This document shows positions 11,885-23,350 of a DNA stretch of 64,000 bases, piece after piece. The stretch is from Ctena decussata. Taxonomy: Eukaryota; Mollusca; Bivalvia; Lucinida; Lucinidae. Made by a program: the position numbers and the translations under genes. The DNA lies in NCBI GenBank assembly GCA_963989385.1, contig OZ022503.1, forward strand, positions 68,422,123 to 68,486,122, read 5' to 3'. The stretch's first letter is position 1. Each line of letters starts with the position of its first letter. The notes under the pieces are model-generated. The model was not told where the DNA came from, made no database searches, and worked only from the letters and a program-made list of their open reading frames with translations.

Positions 11885-13080
11885 TATTACCAAGGCGGTA
11901 ATTCTACTGTGGTCCCTCAATGTTACGTGTTCTTATGGTCGCTTCTATGTGGTCTTTTAGCAATATGGTCATCTGTATACCTGCCCAAATTGCTTTCTGT
12001 TTTGCTTTGTAATTTAAAATAGAGAGTTAGTAAAATACATGTTAGTGGGGTAGCTGAATGACCTCCTGTCTGAGAAAGGGCTGGTCATTCGTTTACCTTG
12101 CGTGACTATTGTAAACGGTTGTCAATTTATGTATATACGTCTTTAAATTTTAGTTCTGAGGGCGGGATATAGGATCTGATTGTACTAGTTCCAGATATTA
12201 CCTAATTTTTACTTTGTGTGAGTGTGTATGTTTTGTTATACAGTGTGTTTGTATGTTATCAAAATGAAACTGTTCCGTTGTTTTGTCATTTGCGTCCTCC
12301 CCTTTTACTTTTTTCGGTGTCTTTGTTTTTGTATATATATTTACAGCCGGATCATTTGCTTTTTTTTCTTAAGTGTGCAATTCCTTAGATATTGCATTCA
12401 AATATATTTTCCATTATACAGAAAGTTGATATCAACTGTGACAGTTCCTAATCATTACCTTCTTATCTTTGCAAACTAATTTAAGGTAGGGTTTAGAACT
12501 TTTCAGTTTCCTCAAAGTGGATGCATCAGATGATAATGTCCAGTCAAACCTGTCTTAAGAGGTCACCCAAAGGAAGGATAAAAAGTGGCTGCGTAAGACA
12601 GGTGACCCCCTAATACAGGTTCATTTACACTGTATTGTGGTTCAAGGGACCCGGAAAAAGTGGCTGCTTAAGACCGGTTAACCCTTAATAGAGGTGACAA
12701 CATAAGCAGGTTTGACTGTATTTTCTACTTTAGGAACTTCACTTGGCCTTAAAATAACTCAGCTTTCATAATCAAAAGTAACAAAATGAGCAATGTTAAG
12801 GAATTAATACAATCAAATTCCACAACCCGCTATCAAACCCAAAAGGGAAAAAAGCACACACAGACACGGAAAAATTGACTAAAGGTCACGAAAGACCCAT
12901 TCGGTAAACCGAGTGAGCAGCTCTTTCCAAAACAGGTGGTAATTCAGCAACCCTGATTAAAAACAACAGCAACATCTCTTTTATCTATTTTTATTTCAAA
13001 TTACAAAACAGAAAGCAGAATGGGCAGCTCTTCAGGTGACCAGACTGCTAGATACTATAGACAAGCGGACATAACAACAT
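11885..13080. mobile_element. tail-to-tail pair of family P ends (long inverted repeat)
   Basis: The plus-sense arm (about 11890-12200) contains CCAAGGCGGTAATTCTAC, TCTTTTAGCAATATGGTCA, then CTGAATGACCTCCTGT. The minus-sense arm (about 12783-13080) contains the reverse complements, including CAGGTGGTAATTCAG and GACAAGCGGACATAACAAC. The arms are at least 300 bp and enclose about 580 bp. The second block repeats this at 25330-27200. Inverted terminal arrangements are known for Penelope-like and DIRS elements; which applies here is not settled. Confidence 0.6.
12541..12718. mobile_element. 178-bp MITE with CAGTCAAACCTG termini
   Basis: Perfect 12-bp terminal inverted repeats, CAGTCAAACCTG and CAGGTTTGACTG, enclose sub-terminal inverted motifs (AAAAAGTGGCTGC occurs twice). 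The element lies in a ~250-bp segment (about 12529-12780) missing from the second duplicated block near 26895, so it or a slightly larger segment inserted after the duplication. Confidence 0.7.
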
Positions 13081-13428
13081 TTATCATACGACGTCGCTTC
13101 TGAGAGTGTAATAAAGCCATGCATTAAAAACGATAATCCACTAGTGGATTAAATATGCAAATTACGTCGTAACGTTATGCGTTGACGCCCATAAAAACGT
13201 TGCGTTTTCTTATGGCGAAATCGGGACGTGTTAGTGCAAAATCTGCTAATAATATATGATTTTAGCGTCATATGATAAATAGAATCTTGCATTTGTGCTC
13301 ATGTATTATTGAATTTATTAAACTCCTTTGGGAAAACGATAAGATGCTCGGCAAAGCCTCGCATCTTATCTTTTTCCCCAACTCGTTTAATAAATTCAAT
13401 AATACATGAGCACTCATGTAAGATCCTC
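13081..13428. mobile_element. 348-bp insertion carrying a long hairpin
   Basis: The second block passes directly from AATAACAT to GTAAAGTCTGAG (about 27195-27200). Here 348 bp intervene. The left part has an 18-bp perfect palindrome TAATCCACTAGTGGATTA (about 13135-13152). The right part (13279-13432) is a foldback with arms containing CTCATGTATTATTGAATTTA and a centre GATAAGATGC / GCATCTTATC. It is non-coding. Confidence 0.65.
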
Positions 13429-14165
13429 TATGTAAAGTCTGTGATTCTTTGTCGAATTTTCAGTGGAAGTACTCAGTATGTTTACTTTAACAGGTGGTAT
13501 GATGAGATGTGTGTTTAAATAAAATTTTGCCGCCATGGTTTTATGCGTAGGCGGCCGCCTAGAAAATGCTTTTATCACTATTATAGGATACCATATGGGA
13601 TACCGTTAGCCTATTAACCAGTTGCAACTTGTTTAAACTCTCAATTAATATTTACAAATAAAAACACAGTGGTACTGAAGCCTACAAGCTAAAGATATAC
13701 AAAAAATGAGGAATCTGTAAATAATGGCTACTGTTGTCATTCAGCAACTGAGCTTGCTGTAGGTATTAAGGAGCGCTATAGCCTAAAATAGACTTCCTAC
13801 GTTATATTGACTGCATAATCTTCACAAAATACCATTTTAAACTCGTTTTATAGCCTAGATGTTGAATACAACTATACTTTAAAATTTAAAGTTCCAGCCA
13901 TTTCCACTATTAAAACAACATATTTGATTTAGTACTGTGAAAAGCTGAGTCTACAAAAGATGTGCAAAAATATTTTTGGTAGTATACACACTCCGGTATA
14001 GCAAACTAAAGTCAAGAGATTTAGTTTGTCATCTTACGATTTTTTCACATTGTGCTTTACACTGACTCGTAATTTAACTAAAGAAAAACTTATTGACTTC
14101 AAGTGTTATCTTAAACTTACAACATCGATATTTTGGACAAGAACAAACTTTTCACTGTATTAGAT

Positions 14166-16480
14166 AATACCAGAAGGGGTCCGTCTTTCACTTAAAGAGC
14201 AAACAGTTTTAGTAATACATTTTGGTGACCTTGGCCGCATTTTTAAGGTCACTGGAGGACTAAGATGACAATTTCTCCCACCTTTTCATATATAAGATAG
14301 GCCCTCAGCTCATATAAGAAACTTCTATTCTTACATAAGCAACAACTTTCTTATATTAGCAACCAGACTTTTTCAGTTTTTGACTGATATTTTAATTTTA
14401 AATGAGCAAAATGGACATGCAAGCATTTTGGACGACGTTTGATAACAGATCATAAATTTGTGACGTCACTCAATTTTAATGACGTCTCATATCCCGGTAA
14501 TGGAACCTCGCTAGCAAACTTGACGCGCGTGACGTTAGAGGCTAAGTTGGATTTTGTTTTTGCCCTCTGGAAGATAAAATAGTCTACATATCGTGTTTTC
14601 CATATAATTTTCTGATCCAAACTGTGTGAACGCCGATTTTAGGAACCGATAAACACACTGGACTGCTCAAAATTTACTTCAGATCACTGGCTAAAATGTT
14701 TTAATTTTCCTGTTTTGAAGCCTAACCCGACTTGAGGTTAAAATCTGCTTAAAGTGGGAGAAAAATGATCCATCATGGGCCAGTCCATGTAGCGTTGGGA
14801 AATCTACCCTCGAGGTCGGAATTTCGAACAGGGACTCGGCAAGCCTCGTCCCGGGTTGAAATTCAGACCCCTCTGGTGAGATTTCCCTATCCTACATGGA
14901 CACTCATGATGGATTCTTCTATTCTTGTACCCATCATATTTCCTGAACCAATAGAACGAATTGCACCAGATTTGCATTGATACATTATTGGGACAAGTCT
15001 AAGAGCTGGTAAGATTTTGGTGACCTTAACCTCATATTCAAGGTCACTGGAGGACTCAGAATACAATTTCTTGTACCCAAAATATCGCACGAACCAGTAG
15101 CTGGTATGTTGCCAAAACTGCATGGAAACATTACTGGAACTACCTTAAAGACTGGGATTTTCGTCATTAGTAAGTTATGTAATCCTTATCTAATCCAATA
15201 AACAGTTTTCTCTGGCTATGCTTCTCTATACAAATGTCCCATCAGCCTCTGAGTGAGGCTCAAAATGGGGGAAATCAAAAACAAATTAAAACTTAAAACA
15301 GATAAACCTTGACGAATCTACTGTTTTCAAAAGGTGTCAAAACATGTTTGATGTCACCAAACTGCCAAAAACACAATTTTTTACAATCTGATTAAATTAA
15401 TTTAAAGTCTTTTCAGTCTGAAACAAAGGTTGCATATGTTTTTCTTCTTGGGATTATTATTATGGCTAATTGATTAAATTTTTAGAGAAATATTACTTAC
15501 TGCAAAAAAAAAAAAAAAGAAGATAAATAGAAATAAAGTAGGTAAATAAAATTGAAGAAAGTAAACTTAAAAGTGAAAATAAAAAAAAAACTGAAATACA
15601 TCAAAAGTAAAAATATTAAGTGAAAATACATGAAATTATTCGTAAAATATATTGAATTTTTAAAAATATCTGTCTTTTTGTTTCTTAAAATTTTTATATT
15701 CTTTGCTTAGTTTATTTTTTTCTCATTATTTTTTCCTTGTATTTTTCGTTTTCACCTTTTTTAAATCAATATTTGATTATTCTTTGACTGCTTATCAGCA
15801 AATTATAATTTACAAACTATTAAATATATTGTTCTGATCTCCATCATTGGAATGACTCATGAATATCCCAATGGGGCCCCGGAGGCTAGCAGTGGTTAAA
15901 GCACTGCATTGTTTTATGACCCTTATAATGAGGTGATTAGGAGGTGCCTTTGATTTTCTTATCACTTGTTCATTGAAGTGGATTAGATTGGGGGTCAAAA
16001 TGATAGAATCAAATCCAGGCCTTTAAGAGCTGATCAAATTTTCGTGACCTTGACTTGATTTTCTAGGTCACAGGAGGACTATGAAATGTGAAAATATTAC
16101 TAAAATTGATATATCTCATTATGCTTTGGCTTTATTGCCACTTTACTTTCATAGATAAACTTTTGGAACATTCTAAATAGTCTACTATGTTTTGATGACC
16201 TTGATCTCATTTTTAAGGTCAAAGGCTACCTTACAAATATGTTATTTGTTTCTCTTAACAATGAGATATCGTAACCAGTTCACCGATATGCATCAGACTT
16301 TCATTAATATTTCGTTGAAACAGGTTTAAGACATGTTGAGTAGTTGATGACCATGACCATCTTTTTGAAGTTGATGTAGTCTATGTAGGATATCTTTAGA
16401 ACCAGTGGATTGGATTTTTTTCAAACTTGCACAGATATTTTTTTGCATAGGTTTTTTAATGCATTAGAGGGGATCAGAAA
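14166..16480. repeat. degenerate repeats with TGACCT / AGGTCA motifs
   Basis: Related ~40-bp cores occur at about 14221, 15015, 16041, 16191 and 16345. The consensus is close to TTTGGTGACCTTGACCT, then CATTTTTAAGGTCACTGG, often followed by AGGACT. The last three are spaced about 150 bp, suggesting a decayed tandem array, interrupted by other sequence including a foldback at 14767-14915 and an A+T-rich stretch at 15460-15790. The half-site AGGTCA is that of nuclear receptors, but regulation is not implied by this alone. Confidence 0.55.
14767..14915. mobile_element. 149-bp foldback element
   Basis: The outer arms begin GATCCATCATG and end CATGATGGATTC. Inward pairing continues through CCATGTAG / CTACATGG, GGGAAATCT / AGATTTCCC and GGTCGGAATTTC / GAAATTCAGACC to a centre at GACTCGGCAAGCCTCGTC. 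Almost the whole element is palindromic. It is non-coding. Confidence 0.75.
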
Positions 16481-17699
16481 TGGGTTATGGGAAGGCGTCA
16501 GTTTTTCTCTTGAAAACATTTCTATACTGAGGGAAGTAAATTTAGCAAGAATTTAAAAAAATCAGCGTATTATTCAGACTTATTCAAAAAGTAGGAAACT
16601 GTATCGTTTCCGCTGTGTAAGGTATCATTTTGGGTACCAGAAACCCAAACATCAATGTCGAAAGTTTATTTATTAAGCAGAATCGCGTCCCATTTGTACC
16701 CAATGGTTTAACAAACAAAATGCCATAAATCTTTTATGCAACTCATCTTTTTCAGGCGCTGTTTGATCTTCAAACCTTACGCAAGAGCCAATTTGCGGCG
16801 ATGGAGACATTTGTGAACAAGGGCACAGTGTTATGAGCCAAAAGATTGCTACTATGATAAACGTAAACGTGCTTATGACTCCGTTAAAATTGGCATTCAC
16901 AAAGCAATTCAGACTGAGCAAAAGACACCGTTTTCGAATTGTTCCAAAATCTTGAACCAAACTGCAATGGCGTGGCCTCTAAATATCCAGAACACTATCA
17001 AACAATTTGTTGCTGTACATTGGCGCTGTTCCTGCAGAATTAACCACGCCAGGTTGGACAGTTACGTCATTCTGACGTCAGTTTTTAAAACCATCAAAGA
17101 TCCTCTTGACATCAGCAATATTGAACTAAAAGTTTCTCTTCTCTAAGAGCGCACAAGGGTCATTGCATATCCACAGATTTTATCCATTTCCGTCATAATG
17201 TAAATTTGACGCCTCCATTCAAATCTTAAAAGAATCTGGTCGTTGCATTATAACAAGTGGATTACCTGGGCTAACCTTTTTGCATGATAGTGTTTCCTAA
17301 GTTGACGGTAATAAAGCGCAGAAAGATTGGAGTCGAAACGTCAATTGATAATGTTTAAAATGGCTGTTGAATTTTTCTGTAAGTTAACGTCAAACTAATG
17401 TGCCCCACTGCCGGCTTCTTATGCGTTTGTTTGCAACCCCATTTTTGGTTTTCTTGTTCAAGGACACAGTTAAAACCTTTTATAAGCATTTTGCATTTTC
17501 TTTGTTTAATTGTTTGTCAGTCTGCGCAAAGAGTGAATTCATTTAAAGTGACGTCAAACGTGCGTTAAGTCATCTTTTTCGTCCAAGTTTGATGTAATCG
17601 CTGTCTCCTAGCTTAAACTAATTATATGCGATCAATACCTGGGAATACTATCCCTAAAAATATTTCAGAACCCTTTCTAAAAATTGCTGAATTTATTTC
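16481..17699. other. unassigned DNA with weak ORFs
   Basis: A minus open frame (16673-16960, 95 codons) contains one hydrophobic segment, GVISTFTFIIVAIFWLITLC. Its reading resembles no family I know and no splice context supports it. Two TGACGTCA octamers occur at 17073-17080 and 17549-17556. Confidence 0.25.
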
Positions 17700-19575
17700 T
17701 CTCAGTATAGTTATTATCAAGTATGCTACATTACTCTCCAAATCCTCGATTAAAACTTCAAGGTATTAATATAAAAAAACAACAAAGTTTGGCTTCTAAT
17801 CAGCATCACTAACGTCACACGAAATTTACAGTTGCATGTAAGTTCAGGAGACCTGAACTTTGATCGTCTTGCGCTCAAGTAATGATGTTCCAATAATTGG
17901 ATTCTTGTGCTACGTAACATGTTTTTCTTTTTTTACTTTTCTTTTTGCAAACTTTGCTATTACGCGTTAATTACACGTAGTACGTTATAAGTTTCTTTGC
18001 CCAACGCCATGAAACCTTATCTAATTGCCTTGCAATAAAAAATTATCTGCCGGTGTCACAGATATAGCATCGCTGCAAAGTCTTGGATATAACAAAACTG
18101 TTACGCTACAGTCTACGTGCTTGGTGGTTAAGGTGGTGATTTGTGGTTCATACAAAAATCTGCATAAACCATAAAAATTAACGTACCTCCCTGAAAGTTT
18201 GCTGACTTCTTATTTTTGTTGTTCTCTATAATTTAGAATACAGAATAAAGGGACATGCTGTTAAAAAGTGTTTTATATGGAAAAATCAAAGGGTAATTTT
18301 GTGCGCATAAATCTAGAAAATTAGCTTTATTCTTGAAAATATACTTAGCTCTGAAGTTTCTTTAAGGCATTTAAAAGAGTGACCTAGCAATTATTTGTTC
18401 CAACTCTTTCTCAAATTTGTAAGGTAGACCAGATGAAAACAGTCTTTTTTTCCCAAATGTCTGACCATGTATGGTGCATGTACACTGCATGCATTAATTA
18501 TATACAGGTAGAGCAGTTATACCTTTATCATACTCACAGTATACCATTAAAATTCTATATATAGGGACAGTTAGGTCTGAGCAAATAGTTCAAACCAAGA
18601 GCCGACAGGAGCAGTCTGATCAGAGTCTACACTATTTGCCATCCCATTTCATTTTTTGGGCACATTACTGCACTGTAAAATTAAACTGTTCCAATTTTAG
18701 GACAGTTATGGTAATTATATTTAGTGTCCTAATATTGAGAAATTTTACCATCATGACACAGGTGTATATATAAAATTTGTAAACCTTTAAAATGGACTCT
18801 ACTGTGTATTTTGGCAAATATTTGGACACAGATGAGACCATCATTTTATCTGCCCAGCCTGAAAATGTGTGAAAAAATGGAAAAAAAAAATAATTACTAG
18901 GACTCTCTCCATAATGTATTAAAGAACCATCAGACCATATAATATTTTTAATAGCGATGGTTATTTTTCAGATTTTTGCGCACAAAAATTACCCTTTGAA
19001 ATTTCCTTATATAAACCCTTTTCAACTTTGTCCTCATTTTTGGATTCTGAATCATGAGAAAGAACATAAAGAAGGCATCTGCTTATTTGGGGGAAGATCT
19101 GTTATGTTTTCAGTATTTTATGCAGATTTTTTACTTCGCCCAAAATCAGTGACTATCACCGCCTTAAGCCATAGATGATTAACAACGTTGCTTCCCTTTT
19201 TAACTACACACCGGTGGGTCGGGTCTTAATGATGGCCCCGACATAAAGCTCTTTTAGTTGGTTGGGACCGGAGTTTTTCCGTTCACTTGGCCATTCGGAG
19301 TTCAACTAGTGGTTTTAGTTTGCTCCTGCATTTCAGAGGTGTTGGGGATAGGGTTCGGGATCTGATTCAGTCAGTTCCATAAGTGTAGTTACTCTTTAAA
19401 TTTGTTTAACAAGGCAGGGACTTCAAGGTGTCGCAATACGCGCCTCAATCTTTGGTTCATCATAGTTTTTGTCTTTGATGGGTTTGTTTCCTGTGATGAT
19501 TAATTGGTGGATTAGGAAACCTAAAAGCGAACTGAATAGCTAACTAAATGGTTCAAACTGTTGCAGAAGCTGAGG
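17700..19575 (+). mobile_element. 3' end of RT retroelement family P, copy 2
   Basis: Homologous to 2690-3560, starting near GCTACATTACTCTCC and running through the relict ORF end and the 3' UTR to GCAGAAGCTGAGG (about 19575). The coding relict is split by the TTAA element at 18132-19163: the left part reads GYNKTVTLQSTCLVV and the right part LFNYTPVGR then stop. One in-frame stop follows the insertion. The foldback and terminal module seen downstream of copy 1 are absent here. Confidence 0.65.
18132..19163. mobile_element. 1,032-bp element with TTAA target duplication
   Basis: Flanked by TTAA at 18128-18131 and 19164-19167. The homologous P copy at 3191-3205 holds a single TTAA in TAGTGGTTAAGCC, a clear empty site. 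Terminal repeats begin GGTGGTGAT and end ATCACCGCC. Imperfect pairing extends about 200 bp inward, including AAATCTGCATAAA and CAAAGGGTAATTTTTGTGCG. There is no transposase ORF, so it is non-autonomous. TTAA specificity is typical of piggyBac-type transposition, but the terminal bases are not the usual CCY and the assignment is tentative. Confidence 0.85.
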
Positions 19576-19774
19576 GAATATCATCAAAATGTCTGTCAGC
19601 TTAATTAATATCGGCGGTGAAATTGCGAAACAGTCATTCAAACAAGGTGATTTTGCATTTTGGAGACAACTACAGACGTAAACAATCGAATAGGTGGTGT
19701 TGACTACTCCCTTTTTACTGGATGTAGTATGTTTTGAACATTTCCTTTTGTGCTCTGACTGAACATCATGTGGT

Positions 19775-20215
19775 GTGACTCTTTCAATGAAGACTCTACT
19801 TTCTTGCTCTGAAATAATTTTCCCTGCATTTCAAGCATTTTCGGATCCTTTGGAAACGGTTCAACGCATTTCTTGTTCTCTCTCTAGCTATTTGTTCGTC
19901 AGGAAGATCATCTCTCCATGGCTATTTCCCGATGCCCCACTTTGGACTGTACCGCTGAAGGTCCTTTGTCTCGTACGATGTTATCCTCAACAATATCCCA
20001 GTAGAAATCAAGAGCGAAGGAGAAACGAAACATGGAAATTTTCATTCTCCGTTGGAGTCGCAGTTGGTTTCAAAATGTTTCCCTTGCAAAAGAAGCACGT
20101 TTTCATACCTCGCGTGGTACCTGTCTATGTAACCAAACTGCTACTGTTTCAAATTTGGCCATGCGGTACGGTGTTTGTAAAGAAAACTGCGGTCATAGGC
20201 ATCGCCCAGCATTGA
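19775..20215 (+). CDS. hypothetical ORF, 146 codons (doubtful)
   Basis: One of the longer open frames in the window, in slightly less A+T-rich DNA. An alternative frame inside it reads TCLCNQTATVSNLAMRYGVC with several cysteines. No domain is recognised, and no splice sites or promoter could be judged. It could be an exon, a transposon remnant or chance. Listed only because it exceeds most open frames here and lies outside recognised repeats. Confidence 0.12.
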   Translation: MTLSMKTLLSCSEIIFPAFQAFSDPLETVQRISCSLSSYLFVRKIISPWLFPDAPLWTVPLKVLCLVRCYPQQYPSRNQERRRNETWKFSFSVGVAVGFKMFPLQKKHVFIPRVVPVYVTKLLLFQIWPCGTVFVKKTAVIGIAQH

Positions 20216-20631
20216 AATGATATGAGTACACTGGCCTCTCTTATGTTACCTTCGTCTTAAGTCACTGAAATTCAAGTCTGTCGACCCATGGCCGCGAAAA
20301 AGATTTGTATGGGTTTGTGAAAGAAATGTATTCAAGGTAACTGGAACCAATAGCAATCCGTGAGAATCCTCTGTCTGCTCAAACGCCTCAAGCCCTCTAA
20401 CATGTTTCCATTTTATCATAAATGTTTTGAAGCTATATTCGTTGTGTGAAAGGGTATTTGTAACTGAAATAAGACCTGCATTGATGCGTGTTTGATTTTG
20501 TGTTCTGGGTCATGTATTTCCTTCAGTAATTGTACCACATAGAGGCAATTTACATTTGTAAGTCTTAGAGCAAATCCATCAGCAGTTATCTCAGCAACAC
20601 CTTCTAACTGAAATTTGAGATTAGTAAACAT
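20216..20631. other. unassigned intergenic DNA
   Basis: Nothing recognised. Confidence 0.4.
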
Positions 20632-20857
20632 CTGGGGCCCTATTTATAAAACGACTTAAGTCGTTGCTACGGTGTTGCTAAGGCTAACATTCTATGAAGG
20701 AGATTCCCTACAACTATTAAATTTGCTCTGGAGGAACAGTCTGAAAACACTGTTCCTCCAGAGCAAATTACATAGTTGTAGGGAATAACCTTTATAGAAA
20801 TTCCCCCTTAGCAACAGCATAGCAACAACTTAAGTTGTTTTATAAATACGGCCCCAG
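20632..20857. mobile_element. 226-bp foldback element
   Basis: Ends CTGGGGCCCTATTTATAAAAC and the inverted GTTTTATAAATACGGCCCCAG. The arms continue through GACTTAAGTCGTTGCTA / AGCAACAACTTAAGTTG and CCCTACAACTA / TAGTTGTAGGG to a 16-bp perfect core, GCTCTGGAGGAACAGT paired with its complement across an 8-nt loop. It is non-coding. Flanks CAT / ATT may reflect an AT target, which is uncertain. Confidence 0.8.
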
Positions 20858-21224
20858 ATTATTTGTTAGAATTTCATTCAAGGTGTGCTTGATTCTTAAG
20901 AATCCCAAAAAGCCGTTCTTATATATTACTATCAAAATTCAAGTAAAATCGGAAAGTTTAAGCACAGCACTCTGTGAAATTGACTGGTAACGTATGGCGA
21001 AATGTAACCCGTACTAGCTAGATGAGACTTACTATAAGAATTAAAAAACTTCCGGAAATGAAAATAACTTCCCGATGGCACAGTGCTGTGGCAGTTGTTC
21101 TCTTCTAGGGTAGGACTGGGTCGCTCCTCGCTTCTCGTGTCTCGAAATTTCTGCAGTTTCTTCAACTTGATCTCCATTTCTAGCGTATACTCTTCCGTCT
21201 GGAGAATCTATCAAGTTTAGTCTG
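20858..21224. other. unassigned intergenic DNA
   Basis: Nothing recognised beyond small overlapping open frames. Confidence 0.4.
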
Positions 21225-21372
21225 CGTGTCTTTCGTGAACTTTTGTCAATTTTTGTGTGTTCTTCCCGATTTGGTTTTAAGAGCGGGATGTGAGATTCGA
21301 TTGTATTTTTCCTGATCATTGCCTATCGTTGTCACCCGACGTAGGCGGAGGTGGACTATAGAAATGACCCTC

Positions 21373-21466
21373 ATCCGTCCGTGTGTGCGTCCGTCCGTCC
21401 TTCCGTCCGTCTTTCCGTCCGTCCTTCCGTCCGTCTTTCCGTCCGTCCTTCCGTCCGTCCGTCCGA
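21373..21466. repeat. (TCCG/TCCT) minisatellite
   Basis: Interleaved GTCC, TTCC and GTCT tetranucleotides on the plus strand. Translated products such as repeated Gly-Arg-Thr-Asp are artefacts of this array. Confidence 0.9.
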
Positions 21467-21469
21467 AAT

Positions 21470-21745
21470 CTTGTCCCCGCAACTCCTCCTAAGTGTTTCA
21501 TCGGATTGATTTGAAATTTTACAGATTGTATTCTTATGATATGAAGATGTGCATGTGGTTATTGTTTTTTGTTTCGGCCATTTTTGACGGAGTTACAGCC
21601 CTTGCAGACTTAGACCTTGTACCCGCAACTCCTGCCACATCTTGTATCAGACTGACTTGAAATTGTGCAGAATGTTTTATCACGATCTGAAGATGTGCAT
21701 GTGATTTTGGAATTTCAGTTGTCATATTTTTACATAGTTATGGCC
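21470..21745 (+). repeat. two-copy ~135-bp tandem repeat
   Basis: Units beginning near 21470 and 21606 share CTTGTMCCCGCAACTCCT, ATCRGACTGAYTTGAAATT, GAAGATGTGCATGTG and a following GAGTTACAGCCCTT / TAGTTATGGCCCTT. They lie beside the TCCG minisatellite inside the 2.2-kb element. Confidence 0.75.
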
Positions 21746-22040
21746 CTTTGTAGTTTTTGGCATTTTTCCAACTTTTGAACCGTTTGACCTAGAGAGCTGA
21801 AATTTGGTAATAATGCTATAAGCATTTGGTAAATTGATTATTCTGATTATTGTTAGGATGTGTTAAATTGATTAATGACAGAGTTATTCCCCTTTCACGG
21901 ATAATAGACATCCACTTAAAGGTAAAGGGATAACTCCTGATCTATTCATATTAATGGGCTGAACTATCTTGAACGCATTGTTCATTTTTCATCAGATTCA
22001 TATTAGCAGGATTATGGCCCTTGTTATGTTGTTATTGGGT

Positions 22041-22168
22041 ATACAGTCTTAATGTTTTGCGCATTCTGTAAGGGCCTAAAGTTTCAGCAACTTGAATTTA
22101 CACATCAGTCTTGATGTTATGGGCATTCTATAAGGGCCTAAAGTGTCAGCAACATGATTTTACACATA
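22041..22168 (+). repeat. two-copy ~64-bp tandem repeat
   Basis: Units share CAGTCTTRATGTT, GCATTCTRTAAGGGCCTAAA and CAGCAACTTGAATTTACACA. They directly precede the nested transposon. Confidence 0.8.
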
Positions 22169-22170
22169 TA

Positions 22171-23350
22171 CTCAACAGCAAAAGAAACGCATATTTTTAG
22201 TGTCTTGTTTTGCCTTATGAAATGTAATTATATTTTACTTTTAAGTTAGTTCTGGGAGTTGCCTATACGTGGCCATATGTTCGTCAGCATTTTCTTGTCA
22301 CAGTGCGATTCTTCGAAAAAGATATGAAATGTTTTGTCAAAAACGCAAAACTCACAAATTCTGGCTCACAGTGGCAAAAAATAAATCATCAATTCGATTT
22401 TGCTGCACATGAGTTCAGCACGATGTAGCCAACCAGAAAACGGCATAAAATTTTTAAAAAGTGGATTCTTATACACTTAAATCGCACATGCAAATATCTG
22501 CATTTTTCCATTTTTTTTCGAAGTTTTTGAAATTCGTCTGATTCATCAAACTATTAGACAAATCTGGTAATTTGGGACTAAAATGAGTAAGGCTATGGGT
22601 AAAGGACCCGTTTAAAAAAATTGGTTTGAAATGAGCTCGTATTTTGCTCACTTCCGGTTTGAGTTACGTAATCTAAAAGCCGATAAAATGTTTTTTTTCT
22701 GGAAAAAAATCTTGTCTTCAGATTCGCTTACCGCAGACTGCTCTTAATGATAAAGTTGCTGTATGATTTCTATTCAGCTTTGCCCAGCGATTTCAAGGAT
22801 CTGGCGCCCAAAAGTTCAATCTGTGGTTGCATTATTGGAAGGACGTACAGAGTTACTTCCCTTTGTTACATACTCGAATTGATTGTGTCCACTTACCCTT
22901 TCATTTAACCCGAATTGGAATCCATTTCCAATTCGGTTTGTTGAAAAATCCACAATTTTTTCTTTTCCTATCGCAAAACTTGCCTACTTTACGGGATTTG
23001 CATAAAGGGGCATATCTTTGTTTGTAACGAGTAACCAATGCTGAAAATTCTTGATGATGTTTTTGAGGCATTGTAGCGTCCTTGATAAAAAGGGCACCGG
23101 TTTTGGAGCCAGGCACAACTCACTTCAAGACACTAAGTTAACTAATCAGTATTTATGAATTTTGATATTGACCCCTTGATTATTTACGCTTTCGCTACGT
23201 ATGATTAAACAAATAAAATTTCATTAAGTTTGCGACGAAGTATACTCCATGCGTTGATATTATCTTCCCTTTTTTTTGCCAATTTCAGCAGATTTTTATT
23301 TTGACTTAAAAACACTAAAAAGAAAAATATGCGTTATTTTTGCTTTTGAG
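22171..23350. mobile_element. nested 1,180-bp TA-flanked element
   Basis: Termini CTCAACAGCAAAAGAAACGC and the inverted GCGTTATTTTTGCTTTTGAG extend for about 40 bp (CATATTTTT...TTAGTG). TA lies on both sides (22169-22170 and 23351-23352), as for Tc1/mariner superfamily elements. No catalytic DDE/D ORF was seen, so it is non-autonomous. A small hairpin, CCGAATTGGAA with its complement, lies near 22909-22936. Confidence 0.8.

Larger units (their letters stand above)
9430..14165 (+). repeat. large collinear duplication, copy 1
   Basis: This block aligns in the same order and orientation with 21225-27880. Shared landmarks include the P terminal module (9440-9585 / 21230-21320), the segment with CCGCATGAAGGTTT (9640 / 23660), ACACACGG...CAGCGTGTTTATTATATTG (10032 / 24061), GACATGGCTTTATAT (10812 / 24383), a second terminal module (12052 / 25528), its inverted partner (12783 / 26905) and CTCCGGTATAGCAAACTAAAG (13992 / 27693). 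Size differences are explained mostly by discrete insertions listed separately. Identity looks moderate, so the duplication is not recent. Confidence 0.75.

Noticed and set aside
21246..21501. Repetitive GRTDGKTDG protein
   Set aside because: Direct translation of the TCCG/TCCT minisatellite.
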